Below are positions 52,309 through 61,995 of a DNA stretch of 64,000 nt, one piece after another. Every line of letters starts with the position of its first letter. Positions within the stretch are counted from its first letter, which is position 1. Source of the DNA: Myxococcales bacterium (GTDB taxonomy: Bacteria; Lernaellota; Lernaellaia; Lernaellales; Lernaellaceae). The position numbers and the translations under genes are program-made. The DNA lies in assembly GCA_012517325.1 (NCBI GenBank), contig JAAYVF010000029.1, positions 1-64,000 of the forward strand, written 5' to 3'. The notes below the pieces were generated by a model that was given only the letters and a program-made list of their open reading frames with translations, ran no database searches and had not been told where the DNA came from.

Positions 52309-54618
52309 TTACCCCGTTCGGCGTCCGGGGTCGGCGACGGTTTTCCGCCAGACTCGCCACCCGCCCAGCGCAACGGCCAGCTTGCACAGGAGCCAAATCG
52401 CGGCGACCGTTTGCAGGCCGAGACGCGGCAATAAAATCATTCCGGCCAGAAACGATCCGGCCAATGCCGCCAGGTGGTCCGTCGCCTCCACCCGCCCGGC
52501 CCGATACCCGGCGGCGGGATGCGTCTCTTCCAAGACCCGCGCCGCCAGGGGAAAGGCCATCCCCGAGGTCGCCCCGGAAAGAAAAACGAGCGACAGCAAG
52601 CCGGCCTGCGCCAGCCGGATCGGATGCAGAACCGCCCAGGGCAGAAATCCGTAAAATGCCAACCCGCAAAGCGCCAACAGGAAATCGCCAGCCAGCATTC
52701 CGGGCAATCGTCGAACCGGCGCCTCGCCGATCCGGTTTCCGACCCATCCGCCCAAAGCCAGGCCCAGCATGTAGACGGCAAACAGCAAGGCCGCCATCCG
52801 ATAGATCTGGCCGAACAACGACTGATAGGCCAAGGAAGCGATGATCACCGCGATGATCGCGCAAAAACCGCTGGAGGCGACACTCAGCAGCGCGTAACCT
52901 CCTGCTCGTTTCGCCGGTTTCACGGCATTCGGCAACCAGGCCGACAACCCCGCCGCGACCAGGATCGCCGCCAACCAGAACCAACGCGGCAGCCGCGCGG
53001 ATAATGCCAGCGCTCCCGCCAATTGGCCGCCGGCGAACCGATCCCACAAGCGCAAAAAAGTCAGGTACGAAACCGGCCGCAGATCCTGATTGATCACCGG
53101 CGGAATCGCCGCCAGGGCTTGCCGCAAACCGGCGATTCGCTCGGGCAAGGCGTATAGATCGAGCACCGCCGGATCCATAGGCGGCTCGCCGGCGAACGCT
53201 CCGCGATAGTTTGCTTTCATCGCTACGGGGTCGTCGGTCAACGGCGCGGTCGCCGCGCCCGCCACGAACCAAACTTGATCGCCCGGCAAGGCCACCACCA
53301 GGGGGAACACGGCGCGAAGCGTCGCGTCGATCGACCCGACATAAGGTCCGACCTCATCACCCAGCACATTTTCCGCGCCGGTCACCGCCAGCATTAAAAC
53401 CCCGTCCGCGCCCAACCGCCCGGCGGCTTCGCGGAAAAACTCGCGCGTATACAACCGGTTCAACAGCGCCGTGGAAGGATCAGGAGACAGCACGACCATC
53501 AGATCGTAAGGCGGACCCGGACGGCGCAAGAAAGCCCGGGCGTCCTCGTGAATCACCCGAAGACGGGAATCGGACAGCCAATCCCGATCCGCGGCGGGAA
53601 TCCGGTCCAAAATGCCGTTCGCCAGGATGTCGTCCAGATAAGCGATGTCCAGTTCCTCGACGCGGTCGCTTTTCAGCAAGGCCTCCGCCAGGCCGGTCAA
53701 TCCGCCGTCCAGCAAGGCGATGCGGCGCGGCCGCGGGGTCTGCCCGAGCAACAAGGCCGCCGTCTGGCGGAACTGATAAGGATCCGGGTAACTGTCGAGG
53801 TAGGTGCCGTTGCCGTAAAGCTGCGCCTGACCGCCGGTGCGGGCAAAAATCACGTTCTGATAGGGCGTCTGCAGCGAGGCCTCGAAATCCGCCCCGGTGG
53901 ATAGCGCCGCAAACCGCTTTTGCTCCAGGCGTTGTTCGCCGCGATCGGCCAGCGGGGAAATCGCCAAAACGACCGCCAGCACCGCTCCGACCGGAAAGAG
54001 ATACTTGAAAAACCGGTTCGGAAAGGCGAAACCGGCGCCGAGCCAAAGAAAGGCGGCCGCGAGCAGCGCCGCGCCCACGGGCGGCACCCACAACGCCAAC
54101 ACCAGGGCAAACAACAATCCCGCCCCGGCGCTCCCGACCGCTTCCCAGACGAACATCCGCCCGATCCCATGAACGTCCTCGTCCGTTAATGAGGCGAACA
54201 AAGGAAACGACAAACCGACCCAGCATCCCAACGGAAAACACAACAGACCGGCCAGCGCGACGGTCAGCCAACCGACCACCTCGCCGGCCGGCAGCCGCAG
54301 CCAGACGGGCATCGTCTTCATCGCGATCAACAGCGCCAGCGGCAGGAAACCGCCCAACGCGAGCGTCGCCCCGGCTACCGTCTGGGTGGCTGGAATACGC
54401 CGGGTCCAGCGGCCGACCATTTCCGCGCCGTCCGCGATGCCCAGGAACCAGGCGCCGAAAAACAATCCCAAGGCCAGTTCGTTGCCGCCGAAAACCACGA
54501 GAAACTGGCGCAACAGAACGGCTTGGGAAATCATGGCATAGCAACCCCAACCGGCGAACAGGATCGCCAGATGGACGGCCGGCGGCGACTGCGGCGCGGT
54601 AGGCGGTGGCATGTCCAT
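52309..54618 (-). CDS. Polytopic membrane protein with a degenerate spermidine-synthase-like domain
   Basis: A 769-residue protein with TM helices before (~15-230) and after (~570-760) a soluble middle of the spermidine-synthase type (about 260-440): ALLDGGLTGLAEALLKSD (cf. the glycine-rich LxGGGxG loop), the ADVE-like pocket now ELDIAYLDD, and YDLMVVLSPDP. In active enzymes the base lies in a D-[ST]-x-DP motif; here it reads LSPDP, so the catalytic Asp is replaced by Leu. The membrane-embedded arrangement matches multi-pass spermidine-synthase-like proteins of unknown function. The product is unlikely to make spermidine. Confidence 0.75.
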   Translation of the reverse strand: MDMPPPTAPQSPPAVHLAILFAGWGCYAMISQAVLLRQFLVVFGGNELALGLFFGAWFLGIADGAEMVGRWTRRIPATQTVAGATLALGGFLPLALLIAMKTMPVWLRLPAGEVVGWLTVALAGLLCFPLGCWVGLSFPLFASLTDEDVHGIGRMFVWEAVGSAGAGLLFALVLALWVPPVGAALLAAAFLWLGAGFAFPNRFFKYLFPVGAVLAVVLAISPLADRGEQRLEQKRFAALSTGADFEASLQTPYQNVIFARTGGQAQLYGNGTYLDSYPDPYQFRQTAALLLGQTPRPRRIALLDGGLTGLAEALLKSDRVEELDIAYLDDILANGILDRIPAADRDWLSDSRLRVIHEDARAFLRRPGPPYDLMVVLSPDPSTALLNRLYTREFFREAAGRLGADGVLMLAVTGAENVLGDEVGPYVGSIDATLRAVFPLVVALPGDQVWFVAGAATAPLTDDPVAMKANYRGAFAGEPPMDPAVLDLYALPERIAGLRQALAAIPPVINQDLRPVSYLTFLRLWDRFAGGQLAGALALSARLPRWFWLAAILVAAGLSAWLPNAVKPAKRAGGYALLSVASSGFCAIIAVIIASLAYQSLFGQIYRMAALLFAVYMLGLALGGWVGNRIGEAPVRRLPGMLAGDFLLALCGLAFYGFLPWAVLHPIRLAQAGLLSLVFLSGATSGMAFPLAARVLEETHPAAGYRAGRVEATDHLAALAGSFLAGMILLPRLGLQTVAAIWLLCKLAVALGGWRVWRKTVADPGRRTG

Positions 54619-54652
54619 TTACTTATGCCAAAACCCGGACGGGTTCCAGATT

Positions 54653-54685
54653 AAAAAAAAGGAGCGGACCGCGGGGCCCGCTCCT
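54653..54685 (-). terminator. Intrinsic terminator of the surface operon
   Basis: On the minus strand AGGAGCGGGCC-CCGC-GGUCCGCUCCU (one G-U pair), stem spanning 54685-54660, then T8. It lies 20 bp beyond the stop of the lipoprotein at 54707, ending the 61.9-54.7 kb operon. Confidence 0.8.
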
Positions 54686-54706
54686 CGTCAAAGCAGATTC
54701 GCGAAA

Positions 54707-57262
54707 TTACGGCTTCAGGTTGTCTTCCTGAATGGCGCGCAAATCGCCGAAGGTCACGTTCGCCACGCTCGTGTAAGGATCGACGAACGAATAGATCGTG
54801 TTTTCGGAGACCACGCCGAGCGCCCAACCTTCCTGAGCCGGATCGACCCAGTTCAGGCTGTAGATCAACAGGTAGAACCACTCGCCGTCCTCGTATACTT
54901 CGCTCGGTTCGTTCCAGTTCGTGGCGAGCACGGACTTGGTTTCCGGATCGTACAAGCCGAAGTACAACTGCGCTTGCCGCGAGCTTTCCGGAGTCGAAAT
55001 CTGGATGAAGCGTTCCGGCACCAACGGCATGTAAGGCAGCGGAATGCTGTATTCGGTGCGATTGATGTTGAAATCGACGCTCGTGCCCGGCATGACTTCC
55101 CAACCGGTGACCGCCTGACCCAACACGCCGACCTTCAACCGTCCGGCTTCCGTCAGCATCGGACCATAGGTTTCGCTGGCCAGGAATTCCGGCGGAATGG
55201 TGACCGTGATGTTCAGCGGGATTTCCTTCGTCACGTCGCTGATCCGCTGACCGCTGCCCGGAGTGCCGACGCCCTTCAGGCACGCATCCAGCGATACGCA
55301 GCCGTTCTGGCCGTCGTCCGTGGTTTTCATGCAGCGCATGAGGGCGAGCCAGTAGTTGGATGCGCTATGGTTTTTGCAATTCTCCAGTGCATCGGCCTTG
55401 GTATCGAAGCCGGGCGCCGCGCCGTTGACTTCCTCGCCGTAGAGCAGGTCGAGGTAATATTCGCAGGCATCGGCGCTGCCCGTGTACTCCGTGCTGACGG
55501 TCGTGAACGGAGCGAACGGAATGTGGACCGTAGTGCTCTCGAAGTCACCGCGCATGAACGGTTGATCTTCGTTGTCGCCGTAAGGACCGACCGGGTAGAT
55601 GTTCCAGCCTTCATCGCCGTAGAAGGTGAACAGACCAGGGGTCATCGGCTGATCGATATAGAAGGCCATGGCCTGAATATCGTCGGTTTCGTCGAATTTC
55701 GTTCCCTTGGTGTCGTGAGTCGTCGTGAAGATCGCGCTGTTGAGGTCGTCCATCGACATCATGCCGAACGAATCCTTGCCGGTCATGCTCCAGATGTAGG
55801 CTTGCACGATCGCCACGTCGAATTCCATCAACTCGTACAGGAACTCGTTGCTGGTGTAGCTCTTGATCGCCGCGGCATCCAGGAAGCCCTTGCCCATGTT
55901 GTATTTGTCGATCGCGATCTGGAAAACTTCGTACTCTTCGAAGTTCAGTGAGCCTTGGATCGCCTCGTTGTCGCCTTTTTTCACGCCGGCCGAGGAAAAC
56001 TTGATGCGGAAGGGCTGTCCTTCGCGACCGCAGGTGCTGTCCTTCAGCCGGAACACCAACTGATAATCGCCTTTCGGCAGCGGCGTCTGAATGGTGACGC
56101 CCACCAAGGCCTTATCTTCGAAGCTGCTGCGGCCGGGGCCGTTGGGCACATCGTACACGACTTTCTTCGCGCCGCCGGTGACGGTGACTTTACCGCCGCC
56201 GAAATCGCCTTCGACATCTTTATAGTCGACGTAGATGGCCATTTTCTCGCCATCCTGCAGGGTGTAACCCGGCGATTCCTTGTAGTACTGGCCGTTGCGT
56301 TCGACGATGAACACCACGTCGTTGGCGTCCGGGCCGTAGCTCGATTCGCAGCCGTACGCGTCGTCGTACTGCTCGTCCCAGCACTTGTTCCGGCATTTCA
56401 TGAACTTGTCGCAGGAAGCATTGGGGCTGCACTCGTTGATGCAGGTCAGATACCGTTGCGAAGGCGCGTATTTGCCGAAGGCAAAGGAGGTCAACCGATC
56501 GGTGCATTCGGCCACCGACCAATCCGCGCCGAAGTGATCGCAGCTTTCCAATTTTTCGCAGTGCTTCTTCCATCCGCCGCAACGCACATCGGCATCGCCG
56601 GTCGCGGCCGGAGTGAAGTTTTCCTCGTCGCCGAACGGCTCTTCGAGCTGTTCGTTCTCGCCGTCGAGCGATTCGTCCTCGTATTGAGCCGCCGAACCGC
56701 CGCTGCCGGCGTTATACACGCCGAGGGACACCAATTGGTAATTGAAGAACTGGTGCCCACCGGTCATCGGCGCTTCCATTTCACTGTCGAAAATCCGGTT
56801 GGTGTAGACCAGCATGTCCTTATCGTCGAGGTACTGTCCCTTGCGATAACCGAGCGCCTGGTCGGCCTTGATCCATTCGGTCAGGCTTTCCAGTGGGATC
56901 TCGTATTCGGTCTGTCCGGGTTTCAGACTGGCCATCGCCACCGGCAGGCCGCCGGAAGCGTAGCCGTCGGCGCCAAAGCTCAGGGCGATGATGCCGGCGC
57001 TGGGCCGTTTGATCTGATAGAACAGATCCGGTTTTTCATCCTGGTTGATATCGAAATAGAATCCCTGACGACCCGTGAATACGCCGCCTTCGTCCGTTTC
57101 CCGGGAGGGGCCGACGTCATCGACGCTCATTTTGAACGTCCCGTAGCCGCGCATCGGCAGCTCGTCGGCTTTGTCATCCTCCTGCAGAATCAGGCAGCCG
57201 CTCAGCCAGAAGCTGGCAACCATCATCAAGGCGATCGTCAGGATTGTCGCCGCGCGTTTCAT
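54707..57262 (-). CDS. Large Cys-rich surface lipoprotein (third gene of operon)
   Basis: An 851-residue lipoprotein: signal peptide, lipobox LSGC (Cys23). Two Cys-rich modules are visible: one near residues 228-312 (CGGWKKHCEKLESCDHFG...CINECSPNASCDKFMKCRNKC) and one near 605-670 (DACEYYL...CMKTTDDGQNGCVSLDAC). Elsewhere there are beta-rich, DUF-like blocks (IALSFGADGYASGG, VYDVPNGPGRSSFED, SIPLPYMPLVPERF). The ATG at 57262 has GGAGG 6 nt upstream. Together with the two upstream genes it makes a three-gene operon; likely anchored to the outer membrane. Function unknown. Confidence 0.75.
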   Translation of the reverse strand: MKRAATILTIALMMVASFWLSGCLILQEDDKADELPMRGYGTFKMSVDDVGPSRETDEGGVFTGRQGFYFDINQDEKPDLFYQIKRPSAGIIALSFGADGYASGGLPVAMASLKPGQTEYEIPLESLTEWIKADQALGYRKGQYLDDKDMLVYTNRIFDSEMEAPMTGGHQFFNYQLVSLGVYNAGSGGSAAQYEDESLDGENEQLEEPFGDEENFTPAATGDADVRCGGWKKHCEKLESCDHFGADWSVAECTDRLTSFAFGKYAPSQRYLTCINECSPNASCDKFMKCRNKCWDEQYDDAYGCESSYGPDANDVVFIVERNGQYYKESPGYTLQDGEKMAIYVDYKDVEGDFGGGKVTVTGGAKKVVYDVPNGPGRSSFEDKALVGVTIQTPLPKGDYQLVFRLKDSTCGREGQPFRIKFSSAGVKKGDNEAIQGSLNFEEYEVFQIAIDKYNMGKGFLDAAAIKSYTSNEFLYELMEFDVAIVQAYIWSMTGKDSFGMMSMDDLNSAIFTTTHDTKGTKFDETDDIQAMAFYIDQPMTPGLFTFYGDEGWNIYPVGPYGDNEDQPFMRGDFESTTVHIPFAPFTTVSTEYTGSADACEYYLDLLYGEEVNGAAPGFDTKADALENCKNHSASNYWLALMRCMKTTDDGQNGCVSLDACLKGVGTPGSGQRISDVTKEIPLNITVTIPPEFLASETYGPMLTEAGRLKVGVLGQAVTGWEVMPGTSVDFNINRTEYSIPLPYMPLVPERFIQISTPESSRQAQLYFGLYDPETKSVLATNWNEPSEVYEDGEWFYLLIYSLNWVDPAQEGWALGVVSENTIYSFVDPYTSVANVTFGDLRAIQEDNLKP

Positions 57263-57301
57263 GTTATTCCTCCGCATTCTCATTGCGACCATCCTTCTTG
57301 C

Positions 57302-60300
57302 TTATTGGTCATCAAAGCCGGTGCCCAGACCGATGTAGATCCGCACCGGATGTTTGTCCTTGTCGTGATCCTGGAATCCGTGGGCCACCTTGATGAAGCT
57401 GTCCCAACCGGATGCGAACAAGAACATGCTCATCCGAACTTCCAAACCGACATCGGTCAGGAGGTCGTCGTTGACGTCGAATTTGCCGTCGTAGTTCTTG
57501 TCGAAAATCTTGTTCATGTTGTACAGGTCGGCCCGACGGGTCGGGTGCGCCCACAGGTTGCCCGCGTCGCCGAAGACGGACATATACAACTTGTCGAAGT
57601 AGAAGGACCACAGGGCAACGTCGATTTCTTTCAGGATCGGGAAGCGATAATCGAAGCCCAGGATGGCCATCGTTTCGCCCTCGAGGCTGTAACGCTCGTA
57701 ACCCAAGAAAGCGCCATTGTCGGAGAAGGCGCCCATGCCGGTGACCCACATGCCGCCGCCATGGAACCGGTCGTAGAAGTTGACGCGGCCGTAGCTGTTG
57801 CCCCAGCCGTAACCTTCCGGAACCGTCGAATGCGTGAAGCCGCCCATCGCTTTGAGAATCAAGGTGTGGCGTTGCCGCTTCCACCGCTCAAAGTTCAGTT
57901 TGCTCCAGTCCGCGCCCTTGATGCCCATCCACGAATCGTTCAGATCCGTCAGATCCCACCAGGGGAACGGGAGATAGTTTTTGTAATTGAACATGATCTG
58001 CCAGTACCCGTAGTCGGGCAGCAGATACTCTTCATCCGGGTATTCCCGGGCGTCGGCTTCGGTGATCACGGCCGGATTGCTGAAGAAATCGGCCAGGTCG
58101 GTGCCCATCGGCGTGCCGGTGAACGGCTCGTGCAGCTTCGGGCTGCCGTAGCTGAACGTGAACTCGGTGGAACTGCCGCCGCGGGGGTTGATGCCGCCGT
58201 CGACGCCGCGCCGGTTGACCGAATCGCGGGACCACTGGAAGTTCATGGCGCGGCCGGTGATCTGCCGGGTCCGCATCGCGGGCTGTTCGACCCGGATGTC
58301 CTGATAGCTGTAGTACAGACTCAGGTTGTTGTTGCCGAACAGCAGATAGCGCAAGCCGATGAAGTAGAAGCTGGCGTCAAAATTGGCTTTGACGTCGAAG
58401 TTGAAGAACTGGAAGTCGGTGGCGATCGCCGGGAAGATCCGGTGCAAGGACAGGAACATCGTCACCGGAGTCATGTAGTTCTCGTAGAACAACGTGTACC
58501 GGCTTTCCTCGCCGACGTAGAACAAGCCCAACACCAAGTTGCGTTCCACGGCGTCGACCATGATGACCTCGGCGCCCATCTGCAGGCGGCTGTCCTCGTA
58601 GTTGACGATCGGGATCCACACCCAGGTGCCGGAGTGGTTGTACATGATCGGGAAGAGGCCCGCGAAGCCGTCGTACACGCTGTAATCCTGGTAATCCAGT
58701 TTCGGCAGCGGATCGATGGTCGTCACGTTCAGCCGGACTTCCTCGTCGGTCACGTTGAATTCGAAGTCTTCCACCGCTCGGTTCATCCATTCCTCGCGCG
58801 GAATTTCGTAAGGCCGGAAGCCGAAGCTGGTGAAGTAGGTGTAGGTGATGGAATTGCCGTCCGGGCTCGGATACGGGAAGAAGGCGCCTGTCTTGACGTT
58901 GGTGACCTGCGTCATCTTGTGGTTGTTGATGTTCACCTTGTAGACGTTGAAGATCCCGGTCCGGTCGCTGGCGAGCAACACGTTTTCGTTGTCCAGCCAG
59001 GACGGGTCGCGATCGTCGTGCTTGTCGTAGGTGAGCGGCCGCAAGCCGGTGCCGTCGGAGTTGATGATCCAGATATCCTGCTGATGCTTGCGGTACATCA
59101 AGAAAGCGAGCTTGGTGCCGTCGGGGCTCCAAGCGGGGTAGCCCATCTGGGTGTCGTCGTCGAAATCGAGCAGCACGTAGTAGCCGCTCTTTTTCGGATA
59201 ACGCATGACCGCCAACTTGCGCTGGCCGCCCGCGTTGGTGATGAAAGCGATCTTGTCGCCGACCGGGCTCCAGGCGGGTTCCATCGCCCGCAGGTCGTCG
59301 GTGATTTTCTCGGTCGATTTCTTTTCGACGTCATAAACGTACAGATCGCTGAAGTAGTAGCCGTTCCACTCGTTGGCGTTCGGCTGGGCGTAAACGACTT
59401 TTTTGCCGTCGGGGGCCCAGGAATAGCCTTCGGTGTAAACCTTCGGGCCTTTTTTGATCTTGGTGTCGTTGATCTTATCGGCCTCGGGTTTCATGTTTTT
59501 GAAATAGAGCGCGGAGCCGCGCCGTTCGGTGCCGTGCGACGAAATCAAGCTGATGTACTTGCCGTCGGGCGAATAACGCGGGAAGTGGTTGGTGATGCCG
59601 ACGAGCCAGCGGTCGTATTTCGACATCTGGGTTTCGGGAATGGCCTGATCGGTTTCAAACAACCGCAGAAAATGGCCTTTGACTTCCTGGCCGCCGGAAA
59701 CCTTCAGCGCGCTATCGATCTGCTTGTTGTACTTATCGGTGATGTAGGCTTTCCACTGGTTGTAGAGTTCCTCGCGATTGAGGCCCAACTCGTGCTTGAT
59801 GGCGCCGTTGTAAGTCGGATACACGCCCAGGCCGTTCTGGTGCCACATCCGCGCCGGCGCATCCAAGCCCCACTGCTCGCCGATCCAGGCGTTCATCGAG
59901 AAGCCTTGGTTGTAAACCATTTCGGCTTGGAGGCTGTTCTTATCGTAGATGATGTCCATCTGGTCCATGGTCAGCAGGTTGTCGTCGATCACGGCGCCGC
60001 GGACCAGCATTTCGCGGTTGGTGTCGTACAAGTCGGCGCCCATCGTCAACGACGAATATTGCGCCGCGCCTTCGACCATCCAGGTCGGCAGCATTTCGGT
60101 GCCGACGAAGGCGCTGATGCCCACGTCGAAGGCGTATTTGCGGCTGCTGTCACTGGCGCCGACCAGCACGCCGATCATGTTTTCACGGAACGTGCTGCCG
60201 GCCTTCAACGAAATGATGTGGCCCAGTTCGTGGCTGAAGCAGTCGGCCAGCCAGTCGGTGCGACCGCGGCTGTCGTAATAGAGGTTGCTCGCCCACATGG

Positions 60301-60646
60301 TGATCCAGTTGAAGTTGTGAGCGGCAAAACCGTTGGAGTAGTCCTCGGTATCGAGCAGGACCACGAAGATTTTGTCTTTCAGTTCGTAGTTCCACAGCTT
60401 GCTGTCGTGTTCGTAGACGTCTTCCGCGATTTTCACGAGAGCGCGGGCCGTGAATTCCTCTTCCGGATACCAGAAGATGGTGAAGTGGTCGGTCTCGGTG
60501 TATTTCCAGTCGATTTCCGAGTGGTTGACGCCGTCGTCCCACAACAGGAACGTCGCCTGCGCCTCACGCGGCGACCCGGCCAGGAAACCGAGAACGAGGG
60601 TGGAGAGGATGAGGGCGAAGACGAATTTGCTCATGGCTTTTTTCAT
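57302..60646 (-). CDS. Surface protein: HELGH protease-like, TolB propeller, C-terminal barrel
   Basis: A 1114-residue exported protein. The signal peptide is ~1-31. A gluzincin-like region follows with H139-E-L-G-H143 and the downstream E192 in WMVEGAAQY, the ligand set of MA-clan zinc peptidases. The middle is a WD40/TolB-like beta-propeller (repeats such as YSPDGKYISLISS, WSPVGDKIAFIT, WSPDGTKLAFLMY). The last ~350 residues are amphipathic strands ending in aromatic residues (DDYGLGT...), consistent with an outer-membrane barrel. A peptidase on the cell surface that handles protein or glycan is the likely role; the substrate is unknown. Confidence 0.75.
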   Translation of the reverse strand: MKKAMSKFVFALILSTLVLGFLAGSPREAQATFLLWDDGVNHSEIDWKYTETDHFTIFWYPEEEFTARALVKIAEDVYEHDSKLWNYELKDKIFVVLLDTEDYSNGFAAHNFNWITMWASNLYYDSRGRTDWLADCFSHELGHIISLKAGSTFRENMIGVLVGASDSSRKYAFDVGISAFVGTEMLPTWMVEGAAQYSSLTMGADLYDTNREMLVRGAVIDDNLLTMDQMDIIYDKNSLQAEMVYNQGFSMNAWIGEQWGLDAPARMWHQNGLGVYPTYNGAIKHELGLNREELYNQWKAYITDKYNKQIDSALKVSGGQEVKGHFLRLFETDQAIPETQMSKYDRWLVGITNHFPRYSPDGKYISLISSHGTERRGSALYFKNMKPEADKINDTKIKKGPKVYTEGYSWAPDGKKVVYAQPNANEWNGYYFSDLYVYDVEKKSTEKITDDLRAMEPAWSPVGDKIAFITNAGGQRKLAVMRYPKKSGYYVLLDFDDDTQMGYPAWSPDGTKLAFLMYRKHQQDIWIINSDGTGLRPLTYDKHDDRDPSWLDNENVLLASDRTGIFNVYKVNINNHKMTQVTNVKTGAFFPYPSPDGNSITYTYFTSFGFRPYEIPREEWMNRAVEDFEFNVTDEEVRLNVTTIDPLPKLDYQDYSVYDGFAGLFPIMYNHSGTWVWIPIVNYEDSRLQMGAEVIMVDAVERNLVLGLFYVGEESRYTLFYENYMTPVTMFLSLHRIFPAIATDFQFFNFDVKANFDASFYFIGLRYLLFGNNNLSLYYSYQDIRVEQPAMRTRQITGRAMNFQWSRDSVNRRGVDGGINPRGGSSTEFTFSYGSPKLHEPFTGTPMGTDLADFFSNPAVITEADAREYPDEEYLLPDYGYWQIMFNYKNYLPFPWWDLTDLNDSWMGIKGADWSKLNFERWKRQRHTLILKAMGGFTHSTVPEGYGWGNSYGRVNFYDRFHGGGMWVTGMGAFSDNGAFLGYERYSLEGETMAILGFDYRFPILKEIDVALWSFYFDKLYMSVFGDAGNLWAHPTRRADLYNMNKIFDKNYDGKFDVNDDLLTDVGLEVRMSMFLFASGWDSFIKVAHGFQDHDKDKHPVRIYIGLGTGFDDQ

Positions 60647-60692
60647 TTCGCTTCCACGAAGAATGATGCTCAACATTTTTGCCACCCCCTTC

Positions 60693-61859
60693 CTACTGCC
60701 AACGCTTCTTGAGGCCGAGAGTGTAGGTAACGCCTACGCCATCGTTGCCCTCAATATCGAAGGGTGGTGTGTAATAAGAGCGCGAATAGACGAGGAACGA
60801 ATTCTGGCCCATCATCGGGATGTTCATGTTGAAGTAGACATCGAGGCTCGGATCCCATTGATAGACGAGTTTCGGTTCGACCGCCAACGCGGACCGCGGG
60901 AAGTCTTCCAACTTCACCTCTTTGTCCAGGTTGTCGATGATCGTCGATTCGGCGATTTGATAGAGGTAATGCGCGGCGCAGGCCAGCGCGAAGGACGAAT
61001 GAATCGGGGAGAGTTTCGGCAACTGGAAGGCGATTTCCGCGTCGCCCAGCACCTGGTCGCCCAGATCTACTTCTCCCGGCGCGTACTTGGTGTTGGCCGG
61101 CATCCGCCACAAATAACCGCCGTGCAATTCGAAGCCGAATTTCCACGCCGATTGTTTGAAGCCCAAACCGTTGTACCAGTTGGTCTGGCCGGAGGTCATG
61201 TCGTTCCGGATTTTGGCGCCCCGGCGCGGGTTGTCGTTGCCGGTCGGCCATTTGATGTTGGATTCGACCGCCAGGCTGGTCGTCGGATCCAAGCGCCGGA
61301 AGAACTGATAGGCCAGGTGCATCTGCACGTCGCCGAGGGACGGCAGGTCGGCCTCCCAGATTTTCCAGGGGTCGGAGTGGTCGACGAAATCGACCGCCGC
61401 TTCTTCCGCAAGGGCGCCGTAAGTGTTCTTGCGGCCCGAGCGGTAGTTTTGGTTACCCTCGTAAATCTGGGTTTTCTTGTAGCTCAACGGCCAATTGATG
61501 GACACCGAGAGATTGTCGGTCAAACCCATCCCGAACAGGAGATTCAAGGTTTCCGTTTTGGACTTGAAGCTCCCCGCGATCAGTTCGCCGTCGTCGTTCC
61601 AGTAGTGATGCGCATACTTGTACTGGAAGTTGGCGCCAAATTCGGTGACGCGTTTGGAGTAAACCAACGGCCGCGCGATGTAGTCTGCGGGGTATTCCCA
61701 CCCGGCGTTCAACTTGTGATCGATCGCGGCATCTCCCCAGGGATTGTCTTTGCCATCGTCGCCGCTTGCCGCCCCATCTTCAGCCATGGCCAAAAGCGGC
61801 ACGGCAAACAGGGCGGAAACGAGAACGAGGCAACCAAGAAGTAGGAACCTTCGCTTCAT
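60693..61859 (-). CDS. Outer-membrane barrel protein (first gene of operon)
   Basis: A 388-residue protein with a signal peptide (~1-26) and then ~360 residues of alternating amphipathic beta strands with aromatic girdles (FQYKYAHHYW, NLLFGMGLTDNLSVSINWP, AVEPKLVYQWDPSLDVYFNMN), ending in an aromatic-terminated strand (LGLKKRWQ), the pattern of 12-16-stranded outer-membrane proteins, possibly related to phenol-degradation-type channels. A promoter lies at 61905-61933. It leads the three-gene operon with the HELGH/TolB protein (46-bp gap) and the Cys lipoprotein (39-bp gap). Confidence 0.75.
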   Translation of the reverse strand: MKRRFLLLGCLVLVSALFAVPLLAMAEDGAASGDDGKDNPWGDAAIDHKLNAGWEYPADYIARPLVYSKRVTEFGANFQYKYAHHYWNDDGELIAGSFKSKTETLNLLFGMGLTDNLSVSINWPLSYKKTQIYEGNQNYRSGRKNTYGALAEEAAVDFVDHSDPWKIWEADLPSLGDVQMHLAYQFFRRLDPTTSLAVESNIKWPTGNDNPRRGAKIRNDMTSGQTNWYNGLGFKQSAWKFGFELHGGYLWRMPANTKYAPGEVDLGDQVLGDAEIAFQLPKLSPIHSSFALACAAHYLYQIAESTIIDNLDKEVKLEDFPRSALAVEPKLVYQWDPSLDVYFNMNIPMMGQNSFLVYSRSYYTPPFDIEGNDGVGVTYTLGLKKRWQ

Positions 61860-61904
61860 TCTCCCTTTCCTTTCGCACTGGTCTAGCGGGGAATCATTCG
61901 GGCC

Positions 61905-61933
61905 TTTTTACTTGCTCCACCACAAGGTGTCAA
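61905..61933 (-). promoter_or_regulatory. Promoter of the three-gene surface operon
   Basis: On the minus strand TTGACA (61933-61928), 17-nt spacer, TAAAAA (61910-61905), about 45 nt before the start at 61859. Confidence 0.7.
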
Positions 61934-61995
61934 GCTTTACGGACACGTTTCAGAACAAAACCACGGACGAACCAAACACCGATCGTTTTTTTCTT

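Noticed and set aside
55955-60712. 1585-codon open frame on the + strand
   Set aside because: Runs opposite the strongly supported surface operon (signal peptide, HELGH, promoter and terminator on the minus strand). It is a GC-rich antisense shadow.
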